Below, piece after piece: positions 1-7,378 of a DNA stretch of 64,000 nucleotides. The stretch comes from an uncultured Bacteroidaceae bacterium (GTDB taxonomy: Bacteria > Bacteroidota > Bacteroidia > Bacteroidales > Bacteroidaceae), in assembly GCA_905233765.1 (NCBI GenBank), contig CAJOCU010000008.1, positions 1 to 64,000 on the forward strand, written 5' to 3'. Made by a program: the position numbers and the translations under genes. Numbering within the stretch: position 1 is the stretch's first letter; each line of letters opens with the position of its first letter. The notes under the pieces are model-generated. The model searched no databases. It was not told where the DNA came from and saw only the letters and a program-made list of their open reading frames with translations.

Positions 1-1
1 C

Positions 2-1099
2 TGCTTCATGGATGGCCGAGATACCGACCCCTACTCCGGCAAGGGCTTTATTGCCGACGTGCAGCGGCACATGGACGAGACGGGCGCAGGCAGCATCGCA
101 TCTGTCATCGGCCGTTACTACGCCATGGACCGCGACAAGCACTGGGACCGCATCAAGCAGGCCTACGACCTCATCGTGAACGGCCAGGGGCGCGAGGTGG
201 ACGACATGGTGGAGGGCGTACAGTCGTGCTACGACAGCCACACCGAGGAGCACAAGAACACCGATGAGTTCATGGAACCGCTCGTCAACGGCAACATCGA
301 CGGCCGCATCCAGGAGGGCGACGTGGTCATCTTCTTCAACTTCCGCAGCGACCGCGCCAAGGAACTGACCACGGTGCTCACGCAGCAGGATATGCCGGAG
401 CTGGGCATGACGACTATTCCCAACCTTCAGTACTACTGCATGACACCCTACGATGACTCGTTCACGGGCGTACACATCCTCTTCCCCAAGGATAACCTGA
501 CCAATACCCTCGGCGAATACATCGCCAGCAAGGGCCTGAAGCAGTTGCACATCGCCGAGACCGAGAAATACGCCCACGTGACCTCCTTCATCAACGGCGG
601 GCGCGAGGAGCCGTTCGCGGGCGAAGACCGCATCCTGGTGGCCTCGCCCCAGGTGGCTACCTACGACCTGAAGCCCGAGATGTCGGCCTTTGGGATCAAG
701 GACAAGCTCGTCGCTGCCATCAACGAAAAAAAGTACGATTTCATCGTCGTCAACTTTGCCAACGCCGACATGGTGGGACACACGGGCGTCTATACCGCCA
801 TCCAGACCGCCGTGAAGACCATCGACCAGTGCCTGAACGAGGTCGTGGAAACGGCCAAGGCGATGGGCTACGACGTCATCATCACCGCCGACCACGGCAA
901 TGCCGACCATGCCATCAATGCCGACGGCACGCCCAACACCACACACTCCACGAACCCCGTCCCCTTCATCTACGTGACGGCGAACAAGAACGCGACGGTG
1001 CGCAGCGGCGCCCTGGCCGACGTGGCCCCCAGCGTCCTCCACATCATGGGCCTGCATCAGCCCAAGGAAATGACCGGCCAGTGCCTGATTAGCGAATAA
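2..1099 (+). CDS. gpmI: 2,3-bisphosphoglycerate-independent phosphoglycerate mutase, C-terminal part
   Basis: Interconverts 3- and 2-phosphoglycerate in glycolysis (cytoplasm, two Mn2+ ions, phosphoserine intermediate). The frame is open from base 2, so the gene runs off the left edge; about 365 residues are present of the roughly 500-510 usual for the family, and the N-terminal part with the catalytic serine lies outside. Visible family motifs are FMDGRDTDP at the very start (substrate binding), [27 protein letters not shown], and the metal-binding TADHGNAD and THSTNPVPF near the end. The C-terminus ([14 protein letters not shown]) is normal, so the gene is intact at this end. A STAS-gene remnant follows directly. 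Confidence 0.96.
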   Translation, partial: CFMDGRDTDPYSGKGFIADVQRHMDETGAGSIASVIGRYYAMDRDKHWDRIKQAYDLIVNGQGREVDDMVEGVQSCYDSHTEEHKNTDEFMEPLVNGNIDGRIQEGDVVIFFNFRSDRAKELTTVLTQQDMPELGMTTIPNLQYYCMTPYDDSFTGVHILFPKDNLTNTLGEYIASKGLKQLHIAETEKYAHVTSFINGGREEPFAGEDRILVASPQVATYDLKPEMSAFGIKDKLVAAINEKKYDFIVVNFANADMVGHTGVYTAIQTAVKTIDQCLNEVVETAKAMGYDVIITADHGNADHAINADGTPNTTHSTNPVPFIYVTANKNATVRSGALADVAPSVLHIMGLHQPKEMTGQCLISE

Positions 1100-1109
1100 C
1101 CTATTATAT

Positions 1110-1238
1110 AATGAAAATGAAGTACTGTTGATCATGCGGAAGTCCGTAAAAGACCCGAGCAGCTTCAAGGTGTTCCATGTCCAGCCCGAGGTCGAGAAAA
1201 TCTTTAAAATAACCGGATTCGACAAGATTCTGCTTTAA
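1110..1238 (+). pseudogene. C-terminal remnant of a STAS-domain (anti-sigma antagonist) gene
   Basis: The frame reads ...EVLLIMRKSVKDPSSFKV, then HVQPEVEKIFKITGFDKILL and stop. This matches the last third of STAS proteins: the helix after the phosphorylatable Ser, then strand and helix (compare ILKNAKANGGKVVLKNV..VFRMTGF in the complete STAS gene at 55937-56245). The N-terminal strands and the serine are missing. An ATG at 1134 could give 34 residues, but the fold would be incomplete. I read it as a decayed or truncated gene left after a deletion that joined it to gpmI; it is too divergent from the complete copy to be a recent duplicate. Expression is unknown. Confidence 0.6.
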
Positions 1239-1285
1239 GAATACAACAGACAAACATTCGTCTCTAACATGAAACCAACAACATT

Positions 1286-2350
1286 ATGAAAAAGGTGATG
1301 AATTGGATACTGGCTGCCATCCTCGTTTGCGGCGCGATGACCGCATTGACATCCTGCTCCAACGATGATGACGTTGACGTGGTGGAGCCGGAGCAGCAAG
1401 CGTATTCGGGCGTACCGCTCATCATCCTGGACACAGACATCGGTTCATCGACCGACGACCTCTTTGCTTTGGAGATGCTCTATCGCTACGAGGACGAGGG
1501 GCGTTGCCGCCTGCTCGGCGTAGTGGTTGACAGAGAGGGCGAACAGAATGCGGCCTTTGCCGACGTGATGAACACGTACTTCGGTCATGGCGACGTGCCC
1601 GTCGGCCTTATTCGCGAAGGCATCAAGGAGCCGAAGGTGTGGATTGACTATGCTCACGTGGCTGACACGAAGGATGGCGAGGGATTGCCGATGTTCAGCC
1701 GCTCCATTGCCGACTATTCGTCGTTGCCCGACGGCTGGCAGCTCTATCGCCGTCTGCTGGCCGCGCAGCCAGACCACTCCGTGAAGATCGTGAGTGAGGG
1801 CTTCGTCACCTGTCTGGCACAGTTGCTGCAGTCTGCCCCCGACGGGTACTCACCGCTCTCCGGTGTGGAGCTAGTGCGCCGCAAGGTGAGATGTATCTAT
1901 CTGCAGGGCGGCGTCTTCGGTGATGCCGCCGAGCCTGATTTCAACTTCGCTCAGGGCATCACGTTTGCCAAGACCTTCTTCCAGAACTGGCCGCAGGAGA
2001 TCGATATGGTGTTCTCGCCAATGGAGGCAGGTCAGGATGTGGAATATACGCCCGAGCAGGTCATTGCAGACGTCTCGTGGACTGATGCACATCCCATCAA
2101 GCAGGTCTATATGCAGTGCGACTGCAACACCGGCCAGCGTATGTGGGATGTGATGCCCGTCGTGCAGGCCGTGGAGGGCGACGCCCTCTTCTCGCTCTCC
2201 GGACGCGGCACCATCACCTTCACCGACAAAGCCGAGACCATCTTCACCCCCTCAGCCACAGGCCACTGTCGCTATCAACTGCCCGGCACCAAAGCATGGG
2301 CGGCGCAAATGCTGGAGAAGATACGCAAAGCAAACAAAAATCATTATTAA
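1286..2350 (+). CDS. Lipoprotein of the inosine-uridine nucleoside hydrolase superfamily
   Basis: 354 residues. Signal peptide MKKVMNWILAAILVCG ends in a lipobox LTSC (Cys at about residue 24), so a membrane-anchored lipoprotein is expected. The mature part opens with LIILDTDIGSSTDDLFALE, a close variant of the nucleoside hydrolase DTDxGxDDA motif that binds Ca2+ and the ribose; the spacing is altered (GSSTDD), which could change activity. Other family-like stretches are VKIVSEGFVTCLAQLL and YLQGGVFGDAAEPDFNF. The family splits the N-glycosidic bond of nucleosides; the substrate here cannot be told. It is 26 bases from the next lipoprotein gene, with which it shares a nearly identical signal-peptide DNA segment, suggesting one transcription unit. 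Confidence 0.75.
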   Translation: MKKVMNWILAAILVCGAMTALTSCSNDDDVDVVEPEQQAYSGVPLIILDTDIGSSTDDLFALEMLYRYEDEGRCRLLGVVVDREGEQNAAFADVMNTYFGHGDVPVGLIREGIKEPKVWIDYAHVADTKDGEGLPMFSRSIADYSSLPDGWQLYRRLLAAQPDHSVKIVSEGFVTCLAQLLQSAPDGYSPLSGVELVRRKVRCIYLQGGVFGDAAEPDFNFAQGITFAKTFFQNWPQEIDMVFSPMEAGQDVEYTPEQVIADVSWTDAHPIKQVYMQCDCNTGQRMWDVMPVVQAVEGDALFSLSGRGTITFTDKAETIFTPSATGHCRYQLPGTKAWAAQMLEKIRKANKNHY

Positions 2351-2376
2351 TAAACAAAAACAATAATAACACTATT

Positions 2377-3984
2377 ATGAAGAAAATGTATGTATGGATG
2401 ATGGCCGCCATCCTCGTTTGCGGCCTTTCGGTGACGGGATTCAGCTCCTGCAAAAACGACAATGTGGGCAATGGGACTAAGAATCCCATGGCGTTATTTA
2501 ATATCGATGATGTGACGTATCTCGATTCCAAATACGTCAGTTATTATGATCTCCTATGGGACATCATCAATGACCACAGCGACCAGGAATCGTACGACGA
2601 CAAGCTCTACTATGACTGGGCAACAGACTATCTGAACAGCCTCGAGACACAGGAGGTGAAGGCGGCCACGCGAGGCGGTGGTTACAATGATGACGCGGGC
2701 GAGGCGCTGACGGGCATGAAGTACGTCACCATCACCTACAAGAGCAGGGGCGCCGACGGGACGGAGAAAGACCTCTCGGAACTCATTGCCTACCCCGCCA
2801 ATGGCCAAGGGGCAACAACGACGATGAAGAACCTGATTATCGGCTGTCACGCCACCATCACCAGCAACGAGCGGCGCCCCACGAACTACAGCAACCTGGG
2901 CTTTGGCACTGATGTCAACATGTTGACGCTCATCGGTTCCAACGAGACGAGCCTGGTGGTGATCCCCGATTATGAGGGCTACGGCATCACCAGCAAAGAC
3001 GCCCATCCCTATTGTAATCGTGACGTGACGGCACAGCAGGTGATCGACGGAGCCAAAGCCGCGGTGGTTTGGTTTGAAAATAATGGCGGCAAGATGGCTT
3101 CCAACTGGAAGTCAGTGGCGGTGGGCTACTCACAGGGTGGAGCCGTGGCAGCAGGCGTACTGAGCTATTACCACGCCAAGCGGCTGACGGGGCTGAACAT
3201 CGTCGGTGCTGTCTGCGGCGACGGGCCCTACGATCCGATGGCCACGCTGAGTCAGTATCTCAAGGACGACCGCCTCTACATGCCGGTAGCTGCCGCGCTG
3301 ATGATCAAGGGAATGGTGGATACCAACAAGAAGATGAAGGAGCTGGGCTGCACCTACAAGGATTACGTGACCGACAAATTCTACGACACAGGCGTCTTCG
3401 ACTGGGTACAGAACAAGACGTTTACCGTGAATGAGGTGCAGACCAAGTTCCTTGAATACTCTGCCAAGCATGGCGGCCAGTCGGGCTTCACCATGATGAC
3501 CTTGTATAACGACGTGTTCAAGGCTTATATTCCTGAGAACATCAAAGCGGGCGACGAGAACTGGGATGTCACCCCCAGCAAGGGCAAGAACTATTGCACG
3601 GCAGACCAGTGCTTCCGCCCCGGATTCATCGAATACTTCAAGAATGGGCGGGTGACAGGCGATGTGCCTAAGGCGAAACTGGAGGCTCTGGAGCAGGCCC
3701 TTAAGGAGAACTGCCTGACTTATGGCAGCTGGAAGCCCAGTGGTGCCTATCCCCAAGCCTTCTATTTCTTCCACTCTACAAGTGACGAGGTGGTGCCTTT
3801 CTGCAACTATGAGAGCGTGAGAGATACATGGGGCAAGAACCTGATCTCGGGAAATCCCTTCACATCAGGATTTACCGACCTGCATGTACCAACCGGCGCC
3901 TACTTCTATGTTGTCATCGCCTTTAACCGTACCGGCGATGTCCTCGGGCAGAAGTGGGCTCCAGGTGAAAAACCAGTGAATTAG
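2377..3984 (+). CDS. Secreted/lipoprotein alpha/beta-hydrolase, secretory lipase-like
   Basis: 535 residues from the ATG at 2377; a longer frame reaches upstream to 2116 but overlaps the preceding gene, and only this ATG gives a signal peptide (MKKMYVWMMAAILVCG, lipobox-like FSSC near residue 25). The nucleophile elbow is VGYSQGGAVAAGV (GxSxG, Ser about residue 251). Downstream, FFHSTSDEVVPF supplies a candidate acid and DLHVPTGAYFY a candidate catalytic His. The pattern fits the secretory lipase / prolyl-oligopeptidase-like hydrolases that act on esters. It is probably exported and lipid-anchored, working beside the nucleoside-hydrolase-like lipoprotein upstream. A strong hairpin 36 bases after the stop ends the unit. 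Confidence 0.75.
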   Translation: MKKMYVWMMAAILVCGLSVTGFSSCKNDNVGNGTKNPMALFNIDDVTYLDSKYVSYYDLLWDIINDHSDQESYDDKLYYDWATDYLNSLETQEVKAATRGGGYNDDAGEALTGMKYVTITYKSRGADGTEKDLSELIAYPANGQGATTTMKNLIIGCHATITSNERRPTNYSNLGFGTDVNMLTLIGSNETSLVVIPDYEGYGITSKDAHPYCNRDVTAQQVIDGAKAAVVWFENNGGKMASNWKSVAVGYSQGGAVAAGVLSYYHAKRLTGLNIVGAVCGDGPYDPMATLSQYLKDDRLYMPVAAALMIKGMVDTNKKMKELGCTYKDYVTDKFYDTGVFDWVQNKTFTVNEVQTKFLEYSAKHGGQSGFTMMTLYNDVFKAYIPENIKAGDENWDVTPSKGKNYCTADQCFRPGFIEYFKNGRVTGDVPKAKLEALEQALKENCLTYGSWKPSGAYPQAFYFFHSTSDEVVPFCNYESVRDTWGKNLISGNPFTSGFTDLHVPTGAYFYVVIAFNRTGDVLGQKWAPGEKPVN

Positions 3985-4020
3985 CAGGAAACAGACAGGA
4001 GACGCTGTAGTTATCAAACA

Positions 4021-4058
4021 AATCAGGCGGCATCTTTCGATGTCGCCTGATTGCTTTT
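4021..4058. terminator. Probable bidirectional Rho-independent terminator
   Basis: AATCAGGCGGCATC pairs with GATGTCGCCTGATT around a TTTC loop, followed by GCTTTTA on the plus strand. It sits between the convergent lipase-like gene (ends 3984) and the smalltalk gene (stop at 4057-4059), so one hairpin can serve both; the T-run is better on the plus side. Confidence 0.75.
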
Positions 4059-4167
4059 ACTGCACGATGCCGGCGGCATGTGCGCCCATTGTGGTGAGCA
4101 GTGCGGTGAGGATGGTTACTATCAATTCGCCAATCCTCTTGAGTGTTTTCTTGGTAGATTCTTTCAT
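4057..4167 (-). CDS. Smalltalk protein (36-residue membrane peptide)
   Basis: Translates to MKESTKKTLKRIGELIVTIL followed by TALLTTMGAHAAGIVQ: a Lys-rich N-terminus followed by one hydrophobic helix (residues about 13-32). This is the layout of the very small smalltalk proteins that accompany HU-like genes in Bacteroidales. It lies 83 bases downstream of the HU-like gene on the same strand, the usual order. Its function is unknown; a short single-pass membrane peptide is all the sequence shows. Its stop codon overlaps the tail of the shared terminator. Confidence rests on the neighbourhood as much as on the sequence. Confidence 0.8.
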   Translation of the reverse strand: MKESTKKTLKRIGELIVTILTALLTTMGAHAAGIVQ

Positions 4168-4207
4168 AGGTTAAAATATTAATAGTGTTTTTTTGAAATC
4201 CCGATGA

Positions 4208-4254
4208 GGCCCCCTCTCCCCTCCCTCACGGGAGGGGGCGGGGGTGGTCTTTAG
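4208..4254 (-). repeat. GC-rich palindromic repeat, single AAGACCC-type unit
   Basis: On the minus strand the unit begins TAAAGACCACCCCCGCCCC and continues with CCCTCCCGTGAGGGAGGGG, a hairpin. Its first bases overlap the stop codon of the HU-like gene. The same unit occurs at 29577, 29716-29752, 45110-45141 and, more divergent, inside coding sequence elsewhere. Confidence 0.8.
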
Positions 4255-4775
4255 GGTTCTGGATCTTCCTCTTCGTCGGGCTCGCTCCAGTCGGCGCTCT
4301 CCTGCCCGGCCTTCTGGGCCTTCTTGGCGGCAGCCTGAGCCTTGCGCGTGGTGGTGAACTCGAAGTTGAAGTCGTCGCGCTTGAAGTCCAGGCCTGCGCC
4401 CAGCTCGTAGTTCACGTTGACCTGCTTGATGTTCGAGGCGCTGAAGTTCTGCATGGCCGTGCGGGCGGGCTCCGTCTCGGTGGCCTCGGTGGCCACGGCG
4501 CCCTCGCTGGAGATGCTGGGGGTGAAGCGGCCCAGGTCGCCCAGCTCCACGGCGTTGCCCTCGGTGATGGCCTCCTTGATGCAGTGGCACATGTCGGTGA
4601 TGACGCCCACGATGGTGCCCTTCGTGTAGATGCTGTTGTGGTCGGCCATGTGCGTGGCCATGGCGTTGATGTCCAGGACACCGTTGAGCTGGAGTGTGGC
4701 GAAAGCCTTCTCAGCCTCGTCGGGGTGCGCGAGGCTCTTCTGCATGTGCAGGGAATACTTGAGTGTGTTCTTCAT
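4251..4775 (-). CDS. HU-like DNA-binding protein (hu_rel type)
   Basis: 174 residues. The core (about 1-125) has the HU/IHF-like fold pattern of the Bacteroidales hu_rel family: MKNTLKYSLHMQKSLAHP opening, the helix IKEAITEGNAVELGDLGRF typical of HU dimerisation and turn regions, and a beta part ending in NVNYELGAGLDFKRDDFNF. The C-terminal tail is Lys/Ala-rich then acidic (ESADWSEPDEEEDPEP). It probably binds DNA as a dimer. In Bacteroidales such genes sit with smalltalk, a BT4734/DUF3987 gene and a wall-active gene; here the smalltalk gene follows at once, but the DUF3987 partner lies 8 kb away beyond an island. Promoter at 4904-4911. Confidence 0.85.
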   Translation of the reverse strand: MKNTLKYSLHMQKSLAHPDEAEKAFATLQLNGVLDINAMATHMADHNSIYTKGTIVGVITDMCHCIKEAITEGNAVELGDLGRFTPSISSEGAVATEATETEPARTAMQNFSASNIKQVNVNYELGAGLDFKRDDFNFEFTTTRKAQAAAKKAQKAGQESADWSEPDEEEDPEP

Positions 4776-4903
4776 GGTGGTTAATGGTTAATTGTTAATG
4801 GTTAATGGTTATAGCATCTGGCCGGATGTTTCTTTTTTTTGAACGCAGAGGTCGCTCTTGCGCGCTTAAGACCGTGGTCTTCATTTCTTCCTCTTTGACG
4901 TTG

Positions 4904-4911
4904 CAAAGGTA
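4904..4911 (-). promoter_or_regulatory. Promoter -7 element of the HU-like gene
   Basis: TACCTTTG on the minus strand, matching the Bacteroidetes TAnnTTTG consensus. The predicted leader is about 125 bases and contains the GGTTAAT tandem repeat. Confidence 0.7.
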
Positions 4912-4991
4912 CGACATTATTTGCTTGCCGCCAAATATCGCCTATCGATTTGGAGCCGTTTTCAGCAGCAATTCGCGCCGTTTTTCAATCC

Positions 4992-5064
4992 TTAGCTTCG
5001 CTGACTTTTTTCACGACTCAGCCATTCAAGCAAGCTTGATGGCGTTCGCTGCTCCAAAAGTTCA
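4992..5064 (+). repeat. 75-base repeat, copy 1 (inverted relative to 15112-15188)
   Basis: Starts near CTTAGCTTCGCTGACTTTTT and ends GCTCCAAAAGTTCAA. The reverse complement of 15112-15188 carries the same segments (TAGCTTCGC, GACTTTTxTCACGACTC, GCAAGCTT, GGCGxTCGCTGCTCCAAAAG) with a few mismatches and a short gap. The two copies bracket the accessory island. Confidence 0.85.
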
Positions 5065-5102
5065 ATTTTTCAACCTTTCAACTTTCAACTCCCAACTCAA
5101 AC

Positions 5103-5265
5103 GTGACTCTGTGACATGTGACTTTGTGACATTAAGCACCTCGCGACCTGCAAAAATCCCTAAAAAAATAGTTTATAATTATCAATAATTATAAAAATCT
5201 ACTCTGCCTATTTTCTGCATTATGGAACCATCTTAATGTCACAAAGTCACATGTCACAAAGTCAC
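5103..5265. repeat. 31-base inverted repeat of GTGAC(T/C)(T/C)TGTGACAT units
   Basis: Left arm 5103-5133 (GTGACTCTGTGACATGTGAC...) and right arm 5234-5265, its reverse complement with one difference, 100 bases apart. A third copy at 15074-15111 matches 5103-5140 over 38 bases, including the following TAAGCACC. Each arm is itself built from repeated GTGACtttGTGACat units. Confidence 0.85.
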
Positions 5266-5270
5266 GGTTT

Positions 5271-5369
5271 ATTTCCATTTCACATTATTTATTGCTCGCG
5301 CAGCCCGAAGTGTCAGAAAAAAATTGTAGCTTTGCAGGCGGAAACAAGAAGTGAGCGCTTTCCCAACCT
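5271..5369 (+). promoter_or_regulatory. Fic promoter and leader, copy 1 of a duplicated segment
   Basis: The -7 element TAGCTTTG is at 5327-5334. The whole stretch from about CACATTATTTATTG to TTTCCCAACCT recurs at 6555-6659 with most bases conserved (GAAGTGTCAGAAAAAAA, TGTAGCTTTGCAGGC, GAAACAAGAA, TCCCCAACC), so two genes share one promoter-leader type. Confidence 0.8.
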
Positions 5370-6413
5370 ATGACACAGGAGAATAAAGACAGATTGCTGA
5401 AGTTGCTCCAGCAGCATAAGGAGCTGGGTATTTCGGATCAGATAGACTTTGACAAGTTCTATCTGTACTCCATCATCACGCACTCTACAGCCATCGAGGG
5501 CTCTACGGTGACTGAAGTGGAGGCGCAACTGTTGTTTGATGAAGGCATCACCAGCAGCAAGCGAACCATGCTGGAGCAGCAGATGAACCTCGACTTGAAG
5601 GTGGCTTACGACTACGGGCGTGAGTGGATTCGTCGGCATGAGCCTATAACGGTAGATTGGCTTATTCTCCTGGCATCAAAGGTGATGGCTCGCACAGGCA
5701 GCGAGTATCACTCAATAGGCGGTGACTTCTCTGCCGCAAAGGGTGAACTGCGCAAACTGAACGTGACGGCCGGTACAGGCGGCAAGTCGTATATGGCTTA
5801 TCAGAAGGTACCTTCGCGATTGACAGCGTTCTGCGAGGAACTAAACCGACGTCGTAAAGCCATTAATCCCGCAGATGTAGCCGCTGTCTATGACCTCAGT
5901 TTCTGGGCACACTTCGAACTGGTGACCATCCATCCTTGGGCCGACGGCAACGGACGCACCTGCCGCCTGCTGATGAACCTGCTGCAATGGGAGTTTGATG
6001 TACTGCCGACCAAGGTGCTCAAGGAAGACAAATCCGAATATATCCAGGCGCTGATAGATACCCGCGAGAGCGATGAGCTCAACATCTTCCTCGACTGCAT
6101 GGCCCGCCATCATTGCCAGCATCTGCAATCGGATATCGACCAATTCATGAAGTCTGTAGCATCAAATATGGTCGATAAACAGGATTTGGAGCAGGAAATG
6201 GTCGATAAATGGTCGATAAAGCCCTCTTTGGCTAAGAAAATGGTCGATATTTTGGATTTTGTGGCCGATAAAGACAAAATCACCACAGAAGACATAGTCT
6301 CTTACTTCGGCTTCAATCCCACCACGGCAAAGCGCTATCTGCGCCAACTTACTGAGTTTGGTTATCTGGAGTCACATGGTGGGAATAAGAATAGGACGTA
6401 TAGTATGAAATGA
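5370..6413 (+). CDS. Fic-domain protein (putative AMP-transferase), class II type
   Basis: 347 residues. The Fic active-site loop is HPWADGNGRTCR at residues 188-199 (HxFx[D/E]GNGRxxR family motif, with Trp in place of Phe). An N-terminal inhibitory motif SxxxEG is visible at residues 39-44 (STAIEG), so autoinhibition within the same chain is expected, as in class II Fic proteins. The C-terminal 100 residues include a winged-helix-like segment (DIVSYFGFNPTTAKRYLRQLTEFGYLE) preceded by repeated MVDK segments encoded by near-identical DNA units at about 6165-6250. Fic proteins transfer AMP to hydroxyl side chains; the target is unknown. The ATG at 5370 lies 36 bases after its -7 element. It is the first gene of an AT-richer island. 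Confidence 0.88.
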   Translation: MTQENKDRLLKLLQQHKELGISDQIDFDKFYLYSIITHSTAIEGSTVTEVEAQLLFDEGITSSKRTMLEQQMNLDLKVAYDYGREWIRRHEPITVDWLILLASKVMARTGSEYHSIGGDFSAAKGELRKLNVTAGTGGKSYMAYQKVPSRLTAFCEELNRRRKAINPADVAAVYDLSFWAHFELVTIHPWADGNGRTCRLLMNLLQWEFDVLPTKVLKEDKSEYIQALIDTRESDELNIFLDCMARHHCQHLQSDIDQFMKSVASNMVDKQDLEQEMVDKWSIKPSLAKKMVDILDFVADKDKITTEDIVSYFGFNPTTAKRYLRQLTEFGYLESHGGNKNRTYSMK

Positions 6414-6554
6414 GAGCCTCTGGCTTATCACCTAAGAGTAAAGACCATTAAAAAAAGCAGTTCCTTAATCCTGCTATAGAAGCTGGCTTGGTTTCTATGA
6501 CCCACCGAGACAATCCCCGTCACCCCAACAGAAAAAGTCCCAAAAATGCACCCA

Positions 6555-6659
6555 TCACTCCCCCTTTTCACATTTTTATTGCGTGGGCAGGCTGAAGTGT
6601 CAGAAAAAAAATGTAGCTTTGCAGGCAAGAAACAAGAAATGAGCCATTCCCCAACCATT
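6555..6659 (+). promoter_or_regulatory. Duplicated promoter and leader, copy 2
   Basis: Second copy of the Fic promoter-leader segment; -7 element TAGCTTTG at 6614-6621. Alignment with copy 1 places the equivalent start codon at 6660, which supports that start for the following gene over the in-frame ATG at 6639. Confidence 0.75.
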
Positions 6660-6941
6660 ATGTGTGCATATAAAGACTTAGAGAATATGGAGTTGCCCAA
6701 CGGCAAGACGGTAAAGGAGGTGAATGCAGCCGTAAGACGAGAGGTAGAGAAAATCTACCAGGAATCATGGAGCAAGGGTGTCTCCGTCCCCTTCCTCGAC
6801 GATGCCGGCAATATCTATCTGGCCAATCCCGACGGCAGCGAGGATCATGTGAGTCTCGACCGCAAGACCCGCACCTACCGTGTGATCAGCCGCACGGCGC
6901 AGCCAGGCACCGGACGTTTCGCACATCTGATTGCAGGATGA
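6660..6941 (+). CDS. Small protein of unknown function (93 residues)
   Basis: No family recognised. Sequence opens MCAYKDLENMELPNGKTVKE and has a short helical N-terminus (EVNAAVRREVEKIYQESW) followed by a beta-rich part (VPFLDDAGNIYLANPDG, HVSLDRKTRTYRVIS). It is soluble, with no signal peptide. The start at 6660 was chosen because the shared leader with Fic aligns there; ATGs at 6639 and 6687 are alternatives. Because it uses the same promoter type as Fic it may be co-regulated with it, but no toxin/antitoxin relation can be shown from sequence. Confidence 0.55.
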   Translation: MCAYKDLENMELPNGKTVKEVNAAVRREVEKIYQESWSKGVSVPFLDDAGNIYLANPDGSEDHVSLDRKTRTYRVISRTAQPGTGRFAHLIAG

Positions 6942-7004
6942 TGGTGGGATAAGACATATGGAGATAGAATGAAGATACGAAGGCAAAGGTATTACAAATA
7001 TTGT

Positions 7005-7019
7005 GTTCGAAAAACGAAC
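7005..7019. promoter_or_regulatory. Short inverted repeat before the restriction-modification operon
   Basis: GTTCG-AAAAA-CGAAC, 24 bases upstream of the first operon gene and with no T-run after it. It could be an operator for the cluster; no dedicated controller gene is recognised, so this is a guess. Confidence 0.3.
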
Positions 7020-7042
7020 GTAAATATGTCCACTAATTAATA

Positions 7043-7378
7043 ATGGCGATAAAAGATATACATAAATCTCTGCAATTGGATTTATTTCAGGTTCAAGCTG
7101 AATATCCAAGGGAGATTATCCAGAATTCAAGTCAAGAGATTGACGTGGATGATTTGGACGTTTCCAAGAACGTGCTTATTTGTAACGTCAAGAAAGATAA
7201 CGTGCGACACTTTCTTGATGGTACTGCAAAGATTTATTATACCGGCAAAGAATTTCCATCGACGATTGCTCTCAACAAACTATATTACTTTATTCCATTC
7301 TTTGGTTTGAAATGCGGGCTTGGTTTTACAGGCATCCGCGATTTGTATCTCATTAAGAAAATATTGATATGTGTATAG
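7043..7378 (+). CDS. Unknown protein, first gene of the restriction-modification operon
   Basis: 111 residues, not recognised. N-terminus MAIKDIHKSLQLDLFQV; the middle contains NVLICNVKKDNVRHFLDGTAKIYYTG and the C-terminus is hydrophobic and aromatic (LNKLYYFIPFFGLKCGLGFTGIRDLYLIKK). No helix-turn-helix typical of restriction controller proteins is visible. The reading frame overlaps the methyltransferase start by 10 bases, so translation is probably coupled and the protein belongs to the same system. Base composition is AT-richer than the flanking core genes. It may be an accessory subunit; that is inference from position only. Confidence 0.55.
   Translation: MAIKDIHKSLQLDLFQVQAEYPREIIQNSSQEIDVDDLDVSKNVLICNVKKDNVRHFLDGTAKIYYTGKEFPSTIALNKLYYFIPFFGLKCGLGFTGIRDLYLIKKILICV

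Larger units (their letters stand above)
4776..5326. other. Repeat-rich intergenic region between HU-like and Fic genes
   Basis: No gene was recognised here. It contains AT-rich tandem repeats of GGTTAAT type at about 4780-4812 in the HU leader, the HU promoter on the minus strand, one copy of a 75-base repeat (4992-5064), TTTCAAC tandem units at about 5060-5095, and a 31-base inverted repeat (5103-5133 with 5234-5265) whose spacer holds a small TATAATTAT palindrome. An ORF at 4805-5188 runs through all of these repeats and is not credible as a gene. Confidence 0.8.

Noticed and set aside
2116..2376. Upstream extension of the lipase-like gene
   Set aside because: Overlaps the preceding gene and would bury the signal peptide; the ATG at 2377 is better.
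4805..5188. 127-codon frame in the repeat-rich intergenic region
   Set aside because: It runs through at least three repeats and lacks a promoter or conserved sequence.
6660..6941. Calling the 93-residue gene an antitoxin of Fic
   Set aside because: Fic already has an internal inhibitory motif, and the small protein shows no such motif; only the promoter is shared.
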